Positions 1 to 12,691 are shown, counted from the stretch's first letter. The stretch: DNA of 64,000 bases from Lomentospora prolificans (GCA_029532625.1 JARFXM010000011.1:2108001-2172000), one strand, 5' to 3'. The notes: generated by a model not told the origin, from the sequence alone. Numbers and translations are program-made.

Positions 1-1491
1 CTGTTTGCGTCTTCTTTGGGGATACGACAGTTGATTGTCTTGATTCCAAGGATTTAATGTCTAGCTGCAGCAGCGAATCCTTGAGAGAAGGAGCACCCTA
101 GTTTCTTGAGTGATTGTATTTTCATCTACACATCTCCAACATGGGCATATCCCATCTTTTTATCTTAATTTTATACATCCCTAGTTCCTCCTGAGGATCG
201 TAACATTTCACTTAATCATGTCCAACCTCAATGAAGGCAAGACAAAACTCTCAAGCCATAAACAAAGTGGAAGAACTATGGATACCACAAACCACATCTC
301 ACGCTGCAACAGGTCACGGGCGACACAGCCACAAGGTTGAGGCAAATTCCAATGCCAGAGAAACCTCAGTACCTAAGAAACTTCAATGCCTAAGGCGTCC
401 AATTTTGGCAAAGGAGGCTTTCACAGTCCAGCGCCTGCCGCTGCGCCTCTGCTTCGCCTACACAGTATTAAGTCAATTTTACTGATTGCCAGTGGCTGGT
501 GGCTGAGGCATACCATTGAACGATTCCCGTTCTCGGTGCCCAGGATATTCCACTGTTGGATTTTGATACTTTCCGTCAGGTTATGCAAGGGACCAACCTC
601 AACCCCGGTGTTGGTGTGACGCCCGTTCCCACGCGCCGCCTTTCTGGGCCTCTTCCATCTGATCCTGAGGATTGTTGTTGGTTGGTGTGCTGCGAACCTG
701 GTATGCCGCGGTGTTGATCGGGTTTGATGTGCGAGAATGCATTGTTGTGAAGCACCTCTCCAAGGCACTCTTAGCGGGGCGCTTCTGGTTTGCGTTCCCC
801 TGGGTCGGTTACAGAATCGGAGCCAGGCGCAAAGCGGGCGTTTTTCGTTATGCGTTGACACCTTGATATCGGTATTGATTCCTCTGCCTTGGCGGAGTGC
901 TCAAAATCTACAGCCGTGTTGCAATCTAGTGGTGTGGAACGAAAGACGGTCAGCAAACAGATATTCGCCCCTAAAGGGCGAACATGGCATGTAGGGTCAT
1001 TCGCCTCGGTGCCAGTGCTACATTGCCTGCACCTCTACAGGTGCAGGACTTGATGTGTCTCTCCAGCCTCCATGCTGTAGTGTACAAGATGCACTGAAGG
1101 GGCTTTGAATTAATAGATCTTTAGAGAGTCTAGAAGCAAGAAATGATGAGAACTGTATCATCCAGTGCCGCAGCCACACTTTGTGTGTCTCGTCTCACAC
1201 ACTACTACGGCATAATCATTGACCAAGAGATGTAAACACTTGGCAATGCAATGCGAGAATAGTTTGTGCAGCACCACAACAGCCTCCATATGCGCGCACT
1301 ATTTACCATTAATCACCGAGTAGCAGCCTTTCCCTAGCACGCCTTCACGATTTTCGTAGGCGCAGTAAAAAGGCGATGAAAAATAAAAATGAAAGACTGG
1401 ACAGCAGTCAATCTTCTCACCAAGGCACCTACCTCACAAGGAAAACAGAGACCAGAAACAGTCGAGATATGGCCAGAAAGGAAGCGGGGGA
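1..1491. other. Left-edge intergenic region
   Basis: No gene can be supported here. Two open stretches look faintly protein-like on the plus strand: one from an ATG at 218 to about 480, and one in another frame from about 484 to 1053. The second is cut by stops at 517, 715, 748, 772 and 856. That stop density is close to what random sequence would give, so I do not call a gene or relic. The segment lies downstream of the aminotransferase and probably holds its 3' UTR near 1300-1491. Confidence 0.5.
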
Positions 1492-3411
1492 TCACGAGTA
1501 TTTCGAAACCACCCTCTCGATACCATCGCAGCCCTTCCGCAGCTGCTCCATCTTCGGCCCGTACGACAGGCGCACAAAGTGGTGGCACGGGCTGTCGAAA
1601 AGGTCACGCCGATGCGAAGGGTTCAAATCGAAAAAGATGCCCGGGACGACGATGACCTTTTCCTCGAGGCAGGCTTCGAAGAAACTTAGACCGTCGCGGA
1701 TGGGCTCGGGCATTCCTTCGAGGTTGAGCCATCTTGAGGCACATTCACTTGGTTAGCGCAAGGTGCAATATTGTCTTTTTTTTTTTTTCCTTTTCCCTTT
1801 GCCTTGCAAGGTTGAAGGGGGGGACGAGGCCTTCACGAACATGTAAAAAGCTGAGTCCGGGACGTATTTGAACTTGAAGCCAATGTCGCTCAGCCTGCGC
1901 ATGACATAATCTCGCTTTTCCTAGTGTCGGCTACAGTCAGAATGCGCTCCCTCGCCTCGTCAACGAAGGATTTATCCAGGCCTACTTTGAAGTGCTTCTG
2001 CAGACATGCCATCTCATTTCGGACAAGCTTGGGCTCTAACATCGGTATGGCCGCTTGTTGTAAGCAGTGCGCAGCTCCTCCGTCTACGCATGACACTGTC
2101 AGCTTCCAGTAAAATGGACGACATATGACTCTTAGGGTGAAATTTCGAGCGTACCAAGATAGCTTCCGCTCGAGCCAATGCTGGCACCGGTGTTAGTGAT
2201 GATTGAATTAACGGATCGAGGCATACCACGCTTACGCCTTGATATATTCTGCACGTTCTCAGTCAGCACATCCATGCGGTGTCCATCACCGTTCTGAACT
2301 TGGCTGCGACATGGCACTCACCTTTTGGGCCCAAAACCCACGCGATCCTCCATCCAGGCAGGCGGAACCGCTTCGTCAGTCCGTCTACGATGATGACATC
2401 GTCCTTGTCCACGTCCTCGACGTTTTCGGCCGCCGACACTGTCGACCCGTCGCACCCGCTCGTGTAGTTGTATCCAGAGTAGAACTCGTCCGCCACAAAC
2501 GTCGCTCGCCCACGGCAGATCCTCTGGATCTCGGCAAGCTCGGGGTTCTTCACTACTCTCCCGGTGGGGTTCCGAGGATTCGACGTGAGGATGATGGAGG
2601 CGCCGCGGGCAATCTCTTGGGAAATCGTGCCCGGGTCTAGTTGGTAATCTGTATCGGCGGACAAGGGCACCGGAATAGACACAAACTAGAATCTCTTTCC
2701 GTTAGACGCCCTTGACTGTCACACGCGTAAAGGGGGAAGAAGGAGAAAAATATCGAGATGCCTCCTCTCTCCCACTCACATTCTTAAACAGCGACAGCAT
2801 CTCGTTATACGCCGTATAATCCGGCAAAAAGAACGACATATACGCAGACCCCAACACCGCCGCGACGCGAATCAACCCAGCCCTCCCTCCCGGAACAATC
2901 GCCACATTCTCCCACGTGTACTGGCTTTCCTTGCCCTTTCTGTGCATCTCATTGTAGAGCTTCGCCACCGCCTCCCGCAGCGGCTTGATGCCCGCGACCG
3001 GGGCGTACTCTCTCGCCTCCACGGCGAGGTCGATGGCCGAGGGCCGCTGGAAGCACCCGGCGATGTCGTCCTCCACATCGGGGGCGCCCTGGCCGAGGTT
3101 GGCCCAGGCGTTGCGGTCGTCGAGGTAGCCGTGCTCGGTGGCGCGGTCGGTCACCCAGACTACGCCGGTAGAGGAGCGGCTGGGGTTGAGGCCTGCGTGG
3201 GGGAGGTGGCCTTTGCCTCTGCGGAAGTCTCGGTGGGCTTGCGAATGGGACTCTGGGGTGTAACATGTTAGGTGGTGGTTGTTACGTTGTCTTTCGGGTA
3301 GAGGAGATGCTGCTACAAACCATTCTCTGAAGGTTCGCCCTTGCTAAAGTGGTCGGGATCATCGGGGATGCCGGTATGGCGGTCGATGTAGAAGTGGAAT
3401 TTGCCCGCCAT
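1492..3411 (-). CDS. PLP-dependent class I/II aminotransferase (ACC synthase-like family)
   Basis: Fold-type I pyridoxal-phosphate enzyme, expected to transfer amino groups or do related C-alpha/C-beta chemistry on an amino acid. The substrate cannot be told from sequence. Eight exons close exactly into 461 codons: 3321-3411, 2780-3252, 2322-2685, 2236-2248, 2155-2180, 1986-2083, 1841-1920, 1492-1732. Family marks are NPRNPTG (residues 224-230), DEFY (254-257) and the PLP lysine K293 in DGLTKRFRLPGWR. These are followed by GPKEYIKAIGSSGSYLDGGA, which is rebuilt only by splicing two microexons. The C-terminus has the usual VPGIFFDLNP and HHFVRLSYGP blocks. The ATG at 3411 opens MAGKFHFYIDRHTG. 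Relatives occur in primary metabolism and in secondary-metabolite clusters, but no cluster partner is visible. The donor of the last intron (GTTCGT) is unusual and is the least certain junction. Confidence 0.88.
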
Positions 3412-5239
3412 CTTGCAGCTACGCGTGCCAAATGAGAGACACTGCGATTTCAAGAATATGTGGTTGTTTGCTCGAAATGCATTTGCGGCAATCCCAATCA
3501 ATTGATGCCTCATTGGATATCCTGGAGTCATTTCACGTACACAGAAGCAGCAGTCCGCGAGTTAATAAAGGTCAAGCTTTTGCATCTGCCGCGTGGTCAC
3601 GCGAGGCCTGAAGCTGTGCCAGCAACGATGCGATCATGATATCATCGCCGCATCAACCGCGCATCTCCAGCTCCACTAGGTGGTTTCCTGAAATTGAAAC
3701 CTGCCCACCCCATTCCCATTCCCATCCCCCGAAACGGTCTAAATCCCTTGAGAAACCTGCGCCATTAGCGAGCGAATTTCAGGACGGGTTCAATGTTCAA
3801 ATACCCGTGAATAGTTGAGGCCTCGTTCCGGCAAAGAAGCTTCATTAGGAATTGATAGATGTTCCCCCGAATTCCAGACATCACGCTCGCGCAGCTGCAG
3901 CAGAATATTTAAGCTTTCTTGGCCCGGCTATAGCCTCTAGAGCTTGGTAATTTGGTTCCATTAAAATCTACTAAACTTTGGAATGGAATGTTTTTGCGTT
4001 TCAAGCGAGATGCTATTCTCGCAAGACCCTACACGAACGCACACATCCTTGGAAGGGCTGCTGTTCATCTGTCCTCGAGGCTTAGAGCCCAGATTGACAC
4101 AATGATACCAGTCACACAAACCCCCCAAATGAAAGAAATCAAAAGAAGAGCAAACTTGTACTGTGAACATGTCCCGGGCTGCTACGTGAGGGCATATCTC
4201 TCTACGATTTGCTTCAGGTGTCGTTCCCGTGCTCGGGAATATGGATTGCAGGATTTGTGCGTGCCTTGAGCTCAGGGACTTCAAACACAAAAGAACGAAA
4301 GCCCGACGTGTTCCTGCTCATTGATCAGCTTTTTGTATTTCCTTTGCCGATATTGCGCATGACTTACCCGATGGTTCATTCTGGGGGGGGAACTCCTCAC
4401 ATATGCTCGCTGCTCTTATTGTCCTTCTAGAACAACCCAGGAAACTAATCCCAGTGTCGACTTCATGTTGTCTCTCTACCACTGTAGTCCGGAGGCGACA
4501 TTCCATTTGGGCAATGGTGCCTCTTTCGCGGTCACCTCATCCTGCCCCACTTGAAGAGGCATCGACGGTAAGATCAGTTCCGAGAACTGAAATCTTAGTT
4601 CCTTGTAACTTGTTTGACGTTGCCAGCTACTCTTGGCCAGATTTTGGGCTGCCATATAATCGACCGACTTAGTCTAGGCAAACCAGCGCTAAATAAGAGA
4701 ATGGAGTCGGATAAACGAAGAGTTGGTCAAAGTTGGCTTCAAACTTCACACCAAAGTTCTTCTTCGAGATGATACAGCCTCCCTTGGAGACTCAAAGGCG
4801 ACCACTTCGAAAGCCTGATTCTCAACATCATCCACTGCCATAAAAAGGCCAGCGGTACTGCTCTGGCCTCTTGTGGCCAAAACGACTTGTCACACTCGGG
4901 GTGGGACGATGCGCCTGACTGGTATCAAGTCGACTTTCGAACAAACTATTCACCGACAACAACTATGTCGCCGGGAGCTAGAGGCTTGCTTGAGATGCGC
5001 CTCTGCAATTTGGAACGGACCAAGGCCAAAACGGAAGAAAGGACGAAAATGATACGCTTGACGATTCTACCATAGGCCTAGGCCCGAATCCTACAACCCA
5101 CGGCAGGCGTCGAAGCGTTCCAAATTAAATGATAAAGAAACAAAGACGCAAGGAAACCACTTCAAAAACCTCAAAACCTCATCCACCCAGCTCAACCGCC
5201 CGGGCTGCAACACCCGCGGGAGCTCTGACACCGAATTCT
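3412..5239. other. Intergenic region
   Basis: This 1.8 kb lies between the aminotransferase start and the 3' end of the next minus-strand gene. I see only short frames (longest 105 codons, from 3952) with no family resemblance. A run of eight G residues lies near 4384-4391. The right end should hold the 3' UTR of the neighbour and the left end the aminotransferase promoter. Confidence 0.5.
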
Positions 5240-7793
5240 TCACTGCATGCAAAGGACATCCGCCAGGAAAAGGTCGTGGGCGGCAATAGAATTCCCCGTA
5301 TCCCTGACGCAAGTAATCGCCGGCGACGCAATAAGCGCAACCCGCCAGTGCTCAGCCTGCAGTTCCTGAGCGTTGCGATAGGGGAACAAGTTATTCATGC
5401 AGGTCGTGGTGAAGCGCTCACCAGTGTTTGGGTACCGATAGGTAAATTGGACTCGAGCGAGGGCCATCTCGCGTCCAACTTCCCATCCCTGTTCGGCGAT
5501 CAGCTTGAGCTCGGAGAGGGCCTTCTCCGACGAGGTGACGCGGCTCAGCACCGGCTTCAGGAGGATGCCGAGCTCATTGCTGATGCGGTCGCAACACTTC
5601 TCCTTGTACGCGGGGTAGTCGGCGCGCGCGACGAGGCCAGCGACGAGGTCGCCCAGGCGCTCATAGAGGTGCTGCCGCTGGAAGGCGAGCTGCGGGCCGG
5701 AGCGGGAGAACTCGACCTGGAGGTCGTTGATGCGCGCGCTGGTGGTGGCGTCGAAGGCCTTCCAGCAATCCCACTTCCAGATCAGCCTCATGAAGTAATC
5801 GGTCATAATACGGGTGATTAAGAAGGGGCGGTAGACGGGATCCCTGATGTGGATGTCTACGTAGGCGGCAGCCTGCGCGTTGTTGAGGCCAGGGTAAATC
5901 GACAGAAGAGGGCCCCAAGCCTCGGTGTTCCTGACCATGTAAATCTGCTGGGCATCAATCTGCGCAGCATGCTGATCGACCCAGCCGCGAGCAATCTGGA
6001 GCAGCTCCTTGTACGATTGCCTTACGCCCTGAAGCGGACGGGGGTCGAGGGCCGTCTTATTGGCCTTGTTTTGATGACGGTGTCTGTGAGGAGCACCGCT
6101 ACCCGAGTTATGATGGCGCCCGCCCGGTGTATAGGGAACGTGTTGGCCACCGTTGACGTGATATGGGGGAGCGTTCACGGGGGGACCGAAGCGGCTGGGA
6201 CCGAATGCGCTGCCGGGGTTGAGGTTGCCCGGGACAGGCTTGCCGTGCCACTGTTTAGAAAACTCAGGCATCATTGCGCCCGGCTTGAACTCAACAGCCT
6301 CCGGTCTAAAGCCGCTAGGGACGCGAGAAGGCGGAGGCGGAGGGGCGGGACCGTAGAGGATGGCGGACTTGGGGTTGTACGAGACCGCTCTGTTCTTGGA
6401 ACGCCCGGCAGAAATAGCCTGGGCCGACTGGGCGTTGGTGGTAGGTCGACAACTGGGGCGCACACGCGGAACACTGATCTGGTCGTTCTCGTTAATAGAG
6501 CCCGGGGTAGGCCGGTCCGGCGTCTTTGGGACGAGCGCCTTAGACTTGGGAGAGCCAGCTGATGCCATAGCTGGATCAGGGCGTCCTCTATGCGTGAGAG
6601 TACCGAAATCGCGGGCAGGAGAGAAGGCACGCTTCTTGTCCCGAGCACCGGTATGGGACTGGTTGCTACAATTGTAGAGGTCGTAAGCCCTCGCCCAAGG
6701 ACGAAGCTTTGACTCATCCTCATTAGGACCGGAGCGAGAGTCACGGGGATAGATCTCCCGAAGGTGATGATCAAGGCCAGAATCTTTGGCTCCCTTGGAA
6801 GTAGTCCTTTTCGCGGTCTCAGAGGATGCGGATTGCACGGGAGTGCGGACCTTGCCATGAGAATTCCAGGCGTCTTGGGCCTGCTCAAGAAGAGCACACT
6901 TGCCGCTATCAGGAGATCCGCCAATGGTAAGCTCAATGTCAATCTCGTCAAGGAGTGAGAACAAGGATTCCTTATTGCGGATCTGTTCCATAAGTTTCTG
7001 CAAATTTATCGTTAGCCGCGTGAATCAAAGAGCAAGGCATAGACTTAGACTACACATCACATACGTGGACAATGTTCATTCGCTCAGAAAAGGTATCATC
7101 GGCTTTTCCGAAGACGTCGAGATTCTCAAACATGGACATGAGTTTGCGAGTCTCGTAACGGAAGTTGTCCACACGCTCCTTGTAGAGGCGGAGACGGCAT
7201 TTCATGTCGAAATTCTGACGATAGCTCGCATGCAACTCATCGTCTCGGGACTCGATATCCTTGGACCAGTTGGTCAAGCTTTTCTTCATTTCATCGTTCT
7301 CAAGAGCGAGCTCGGCCCAGTCCTCGACGGTGGACTTGACCGCTATGTTAAACTTTTGTCCAGCTTTGACAAGGAGACCATTGATCTCCTCCGCTAGGTT
7401 GCTGCACATGCCTGGGGCACGGCGGATAGATTGCTGAGCCTCAACAATCATGCTTTGAGCCTCGCGGCATTCTTGGAAGATCTTCTAGAAGGAGGGGGCA
7501 TGACGTTAGTAAATTTCAATACAGTAAGATCAGACACAAAGGGATATTGCAGTATTCAACGTGGGATCCTTGACTCATGCTACTACTTCTAAAACTATAA
7601 AGTAGACTTGACAAGGAGTACAAAGAAACCACATTACATGGAAGGGGAGAAGATCACAGGGAATAGCTACACTCTATACCTGTTATTAGGCCAGGGGAAG
7701 AGGTATTTCACTTACATGCTGCTGTGCCATCTCCTGCAACTTGGATTGACGGGCCTCACCCTCAAGCGGAGTAGTGAAGTCAATATGCAACAT
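5240..7793 (-). CDS. Uncharacterised coiled-coil protein with conserved C-terminal domain
   Basis: I do not recognise a named family, though its organisation looks like a fungal lineage-restricted protein. Exons 7716-7793, 7065-7484 and 5240-6997 join in frame with consensus GTAAGT/GTATGT donors and give about 751 residues if translation starts at the ATG at 7793. An alpha-helical, charged, probably coiled-coil N-terminal part (about 1-200) is followed by a long low-complexity linker rich in Ser, Pro and Gly (about 220-480), including a proline run. A well-ordered C-terminal domain of about 260 residues contains DIHIRDPVYRPFLITRIMTD and conserved Trp and Cys residues. No signal peptide or membrane segment is evident. 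The start is uncertain: the same frame stays open upstream through a possible intron at 7862-8167 without offering an ATG. Function is unknown; the layout suggests a scaffold or cytoskeletal role, which is only inference. Confidence 0.75.
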
Positions 7794-9562
7794 ATCTACG
7801 TTGCTGTCAAACCGATAGTGAAGGAAATGGGGTGGACGGCCAGTAGAACTGTTTGAGTGAGCTGAGAGAACAATGAAGATATTAGTTTAGCAAGCTAGTT
7901 AGAGGGACTTGAAGTATTTGATGAAGCACAACACTAGCTTGGTGGTGAATGTACTGTGAAGGTTGAAGAGGAAGGGTGAATATTGGAGATGTGTGTGATG
8001 TAGGAAAGATCATTGATGGGCTGGGAAAATAATGTAGGGGGACATTACATAGAGTAGCAGGTAAAGGGAAGTGCGTCCAGTGGTGGAAATCTGAGGGTCG
8101 CAAGTTGAAAGAAAGAGGTGGGTGATGGGGGGAGGGAAGCATAGGAAAGATGCTGGAGGAACATTACCTGATACTCGATGCTGATCTGTGTGTGGATCTG
8201 AGAGGAGATGAGTGAATCTGGAGGAGTTGAGGCTTAAGAACAAGGCAGTGCTTGAGAAAACACTTGGCTGGAATCTCTTGGCTGAATACTCAAGTGGATA
8301 GGATGAGTTTGAAAAGTTAAGAAGAGGGAGGAAACTGTCAGTTGAATAAGGAATTTATAGAAGAATGAGTGGTAGGTGTATGACTGATGCAGCTCTGGGA
8401 CCTGGAGCAGCAGAGGGTGGGAATATTAGAGGGAAGGTGAGAGGCACGCTGAGGGTGAGTTGTGAGGGTAAGGATTAACAGGGGACGTAAATAGAAGATG
8501 GCTCCTGAATCACGAGAGGTTATAGTGATCAAGCTTGAATGAGCCTAGGACCAGATCAATTCGCCTTTGCACCTTCCGCGAAAGGATGAAGACTGCCTCT
8601 GCCCATAGTTTAGAAACATTTTGTGGGTAGCATAACATCGAATGTTGGCGCTGATAGCTTCCTTCTCTAGCACCCTGGAGCAAGGCTGAGTCGCTGGTTG
8701 GGAATAGTTTCTTCGAACTTGGTGGTCGAGGCCGTACCTTCCCAACCTGTGATTCCTGAGCACAGTGATAGACAAGAGGTACGGGAAGTGGCTGGAGCTT
8801 AAGTGCAAGCGGACCATGAGCCATTCTAGCAATACATATGATACGCAAACTCGCCAAGTCTGGGTCGTTATAGCCCTGAGAAGAGGTGCAAGTCACAAGG
8901 ATTGAACATAAATTCTTTAGCTATGGACAAACTGTCTGAGTTTTTTTTTAACAATGTAGTAACAAAAGTAGGGGAAGAAAGGAGGTGGAGATCTAAACTG
9001 AGAAACGTCAAGCTGCGTAAGAATGTACAAAAATCGCGGCCTCCTTAATAGGATGCGAGTCTCTGCCTCGCACAGGACGAGACAGCGGTGCGTGGAGACC
9101 CCAGGCAAAACGTCCTAAGGTAAAATATCAGCCAGCAACAAACATGTCGCGTTGCTTATGAGGTCAGAACTGAGCGTGTCGTGAGTAAAGGGGATACCAA
9201 GACCGGCTACCACAATAAGAGGGGTGGACGAATAATACGCCAAGACAGTGAAAGGACCGGGGCTGCGTGGAGAATCGGCAAATGGCGCGTGTATAAAGAC
9301 CGGCAGCGGGTGTGTAAAGACGGTGTAATTTCGGGCCTGGACCGGTAAACTCGGCGGAACGGTACGTAGAATGTCTGTGCAAGTGTTAAGTCTATCAGGG
9401 AACCCCGACCGGAGCATCGTCATTGTAAGAGCGTTCTGGACACTGTTAATGCATAGATGCCTGCAGCGAGTTAGTAATTGTCTTGAAGTGGTCGAGGGGA
9501 GGGTTTGAGCTGACCATCATCGGTTCCTAAAAGCGCGGATGGAAAGGCGAACAAGATTAGCG
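7794..9562. other. Intergenic region with possible 5' UTR intron
   Basis: On the minus strand a consensus donor (GTAATG, exon edge 8168) and an acceptor after a branch-like CTAAC and pyrimidine-rich stretch (exon edge 7861) could define a 306 bp intron upstream of the uncharacterised gene. No ATG lies on the minus strand between 8168 and about 8600, so this would be a leader intron or the gene model is incomplete. The rest, to 9562, has only short frames and a T-run at 8941-8949. Confidence 0.4.
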
Positions 9563-11495
9563 TCAGATGGCCCTGGTGCGTGAGAACAAACTGCTGTAGA
9601 CGGCGTCTACAACAGGGGACGCGTCAATCATCCTGCCACCAAAGTATCTGCCGTTGAGACCCTTGATTGCGTTCTCGCCACCTTGAACCTTGTCGAACTT
9701 GAGGTAGATGTCTCCCTTCGAGTTGGGATCAACCGAGATGTGCACGACGTGGCCGTATCGCTCCTCGGCTTCTTGACGGACCTCGTCCTCCAACTCCTTG
9801 ACCCAGGAATCACCTTCCTCCCTAAATGCGCGCGTTAGCATTTGGACCGCTAACTGATCGTGCGGGGTGGGGAGGAGCGACAGCGACTTACTCATCGGGA
9901 TCAAACATATTGTGCAACACTACACAACGGCTAGCCATGTTAACGTTGACGGGGAGGGGCTTAACCTCCGTCTTGGGCTTGAGAATCTGGCGCTCCTCCG
10001 CGACGTTGGAGGCTTCGTCCGTTCTAGCGAGTTTTCTCATCAATGCATCGCGACTGTAGTTGTTAAAGTTGACACCAGCAACATCGGTATCGTCAAGAGC
10101 ACTTGCACCACCTGCCTTGTCGTTGTCTCTACCGCCAGCTCTGTCAAAGGTAGAGTTTTGCTGGTTACGGCCGCCGGCGCCGGAGAATGCGGAACCTTGA
10201 AAAGACGAGTTCTGGCCAGAAAACCTCTGCAGTAGATTGGCAGTGCTCTCGGGGGTAAACTTATCGTTTCCTAGACCAACGCGGATTGCTCGACCGGCCA
10301 GGTCAAATCCGTTCATCTTTTCCAGGGCCTCCCTGGCCTGGGTTGCGTCACGGAATCTGGTCGGCTGTTAGAAATGTGGTGTTGATACGCGCCTTTGATT
10401 TCAGGAGGGATACTTACTGGACAAAGCCGTAGCCTCGGCTGCGTCCGTGTTCGTCCTTTTGGAGCTGCACGAATTCGAGTTCGCCGAATGGCTCGAACAC
10501 AGCCTGCAAGTCTTGCTCGGTAACGTTGAAGTGGATATTACCGACATAGAGGCGATGGAAGGGAATCGAGTTGGGGTGGCCATTGGAGCCATCCGTGTTG
10601 CGCACCTGGCGATTCTTTTCGGCTTCGGTGAGTTGAACAATGATGGGAATACCTAGGAGCTTCTGACCGGTAAGTTGCAGGGCTTGGGTTACCGACGATT
10701 CGTCCTTGAACTCAACATAGCCCACACTATACGTTTCGTTAGTAATGTTCTCGATGAGAAGGAGAACGAAAAGATAACAATGAAAACCGACGCTTACCCC
10801 TTCGATCGCTGACTGATGCGATCCTTAACAATCTGAGCCTCATTGACGGGGCCGACTTTTTCGAAAAATTCTTTCAATTCGCGGGTACGCAGACGGGCTG
10901 CAAGCTGTTGGACAAAGACAGTGCGGCGATCTCGCTCATCTTCGGTGGGTTGAGGTGTGGCCTCACGCTTTCGAGTGTCACGGCGCTCATCATCTCTGAC
11001 ACGGTTACGGTGGTCGCCGCCGTAACGGTCCGATCGCTCACGGCGGTCCCGGTAGTCTCCCCTACGAGAATGTCGTCCACCAGGAGAGCGAGATCGAGAT
11101 CGGGAACGTGACCTGCCGCCGGAGCGGCGATAATAATCACCGTCCCCTCCGCGATGACGCCGCGAGTGGTGTCGCCGGTCGTCGTCGCGGCTCCTGCTCC
11201 TGCGCCTACTCCTGTGGCTGCCGGCTTCGCTACGGGGCGTCCCCTCCTTGTAACTACTACCCGTCGGCGAATCCCGACGGCTACGGGTTGAACTACGCTC
11301 TCTGCGCTCGCGTCGCTTTCGGTCGTAGTATTCCCTATCCCTTTCACGGGAGTCGTCCCGGTCGCGGTCTCGGCGGTCTGACCTGTCAGATCTAGATGAC
11401 TTGGGGCGGTCTTCGTCCTCGGAGTGCCTTGGTTTTCTGTCGTCCGAGTTCTTGGCGGTGGCGTCAAGAAGAGCCTCAACATCCAAGGCAGCCAT
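9563..11495 (-). CDS. RNA-binding splicing factor, CC1/RBM39-like (fission yeast Rsd1 type)
   Basis: Nuclear SR-like splicing factor that bridges U2AF and other spliceosome parts at the 3' splice site. Four exons (10798-11495, 10418-10726, 9892-10356, 9563-9821; introns of 61-71 bp) close in frame to 576 residues. Residues 1 to about 185 form an Arg/Ser/Asp-rich RS domain with many RSRS runs. RRM1 follows, starting at RRTVFVQQLAARL. RRM2 has RNP2 LYVGNI and RNP1 SRGYGFVQF, the latter rebuilt across an intron. The C-terminal part, from about 440, has the VVLHNMFDPDEEE start and a third RRM-like U2AF-homology fold ending in SSLFSRTRAI. Length and order match the family. The ATG at 11495 opens MAALDVEALL. 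Confidence 0.93.
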
Positions 11496-12691
11496 GGTGA
11501 CTGGGGCCTATTGTGAGTCAGGAAAAGTGAAATTATTTACTGAGGGAAGAGAACTTCTGGAGCGATATCGAGACTGTGCCTGTGGTTTGTGTGGTAGGGA
11601 GATGGAAAGAAAAAAAGCCGGGGGCGAATAGGCAGGTGTAGCGGGCAGGTGGAGGTTGATAAGCGGCTTCGAAAAGTGGTCAAACGATGGAGAAATTTGG
11701 CTCTCCGATGGAGAGGATACCTCCGATATGAGGGGCAGCGACAGAAAGGCTAACAGCCTAAATGTCACATGACCAGCCATTAATTCCAAGGTTTCTTCCG
11801 GCCTCCGACCCACACGTAGGGAAGGTGCTCGGGAAGTGGGCCCCACGTTTCACAGCGCGGCCAACACTGCATCGGCGACAGGAACGGAAGTGACGAGACA
11901 GCTTCAGAAGGTAAGGATTGACATACAGGGGGCAATCTAAGGCTTGGTTTGGGACGAATTTACTGCAGTTTCCTTGCTAGCTTGGACGTGGCCGTGTAAT
12001 ACTGGAAGACTATCATGTATCAGCATGGGTTGTCCCAGCTTCTTTGTTGAAGAGGACTCCCGCACCTCGATATCTCCGAAAGGTCTCAAAAACGGTCTAG
12101 AAACCCCCGCGATTAACTTCAAACAGACACCGATAGGTCTTGAGTCAGATTCATTCCACAATATGTACAATGGCCCTGCAAGAGCTATGGCGGGGAGGGA
12201 TGAAAGCGTAGCCCTCGATCTCATTACAGACACATTTGTTGAGAGGACCAAGGTATGTGCAAGTCCATTGATTGAGCCTCATGCTGGGAATAAATGGTAT
12301 CATATTAATTCGGAATCCAAGAAAGTTAATGTAATGCTGAGTAGGTTTTGCGAAGGAATTCGGGCCCTATGGGGCGCCGGCCGACCCCATATCGTCCATT
12401 ATGTATAGAGAACAAGTAGAACACGACATCCGTTGTCCCATCTTCCTTGCGTGAACAGATTGATATTCCAAACAGATTCGTACCAGCTCATGAGCCAACC
12501 TCTACATTAGATAGCAAAAACTTCAAGCTATTATTCATTAGGTACCAGACGGGGCTGGGCTGTGGGATTATTCTTAACTCGCTTGGATTGCAACGACGAA
12601 GAGAGGCAAAAGAGCCGTCTCCGCCCTAGATCATTGTTTCCAAGACGTATATAGGTTGATAGATTGTCGTAAACATCACATAAGCTTGCTC
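11496..12691. other. Intergenic region
   Basis: This lies between the splicing-factor start and the 3' end of the fatty-acid hydroxylase. A 154-codon plus-strand frame (11944-12408) begins at TTG, has its first ATG well inside and shows no domain-like pattern, so I do not call it. The region near 11500-11900 should hold the promoter of the splicing factor. Confidence 0.5.

Noticed and set aside
421..861. 146-codon minus-strand frame.
   Set aside because: Arg/Pro-rich composition without domain character; it overlaps other equally open frames.
218..1053. Possible RIP-damaged relic gene on the plus strand.
   Set aside because: The stop density in the candidate frame is about what chance gives, two frames are needed, and no family is recognisable.
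1890..2096. Apparent frameshift in the aminotransferase near its C-terminal third.
   Set aside because: An intron from 1985 down to 1921 (GTAGGC to CACTAG) joins KHFK to EKRDYVMRRL in frame, so the gene is intact.
11944..12408. 154-codon plus-strand frame.
   Set aside because: Starts at TTG, has no recognisable motif or intron structure, and frames of this length occur by chance elsewhere in the window.
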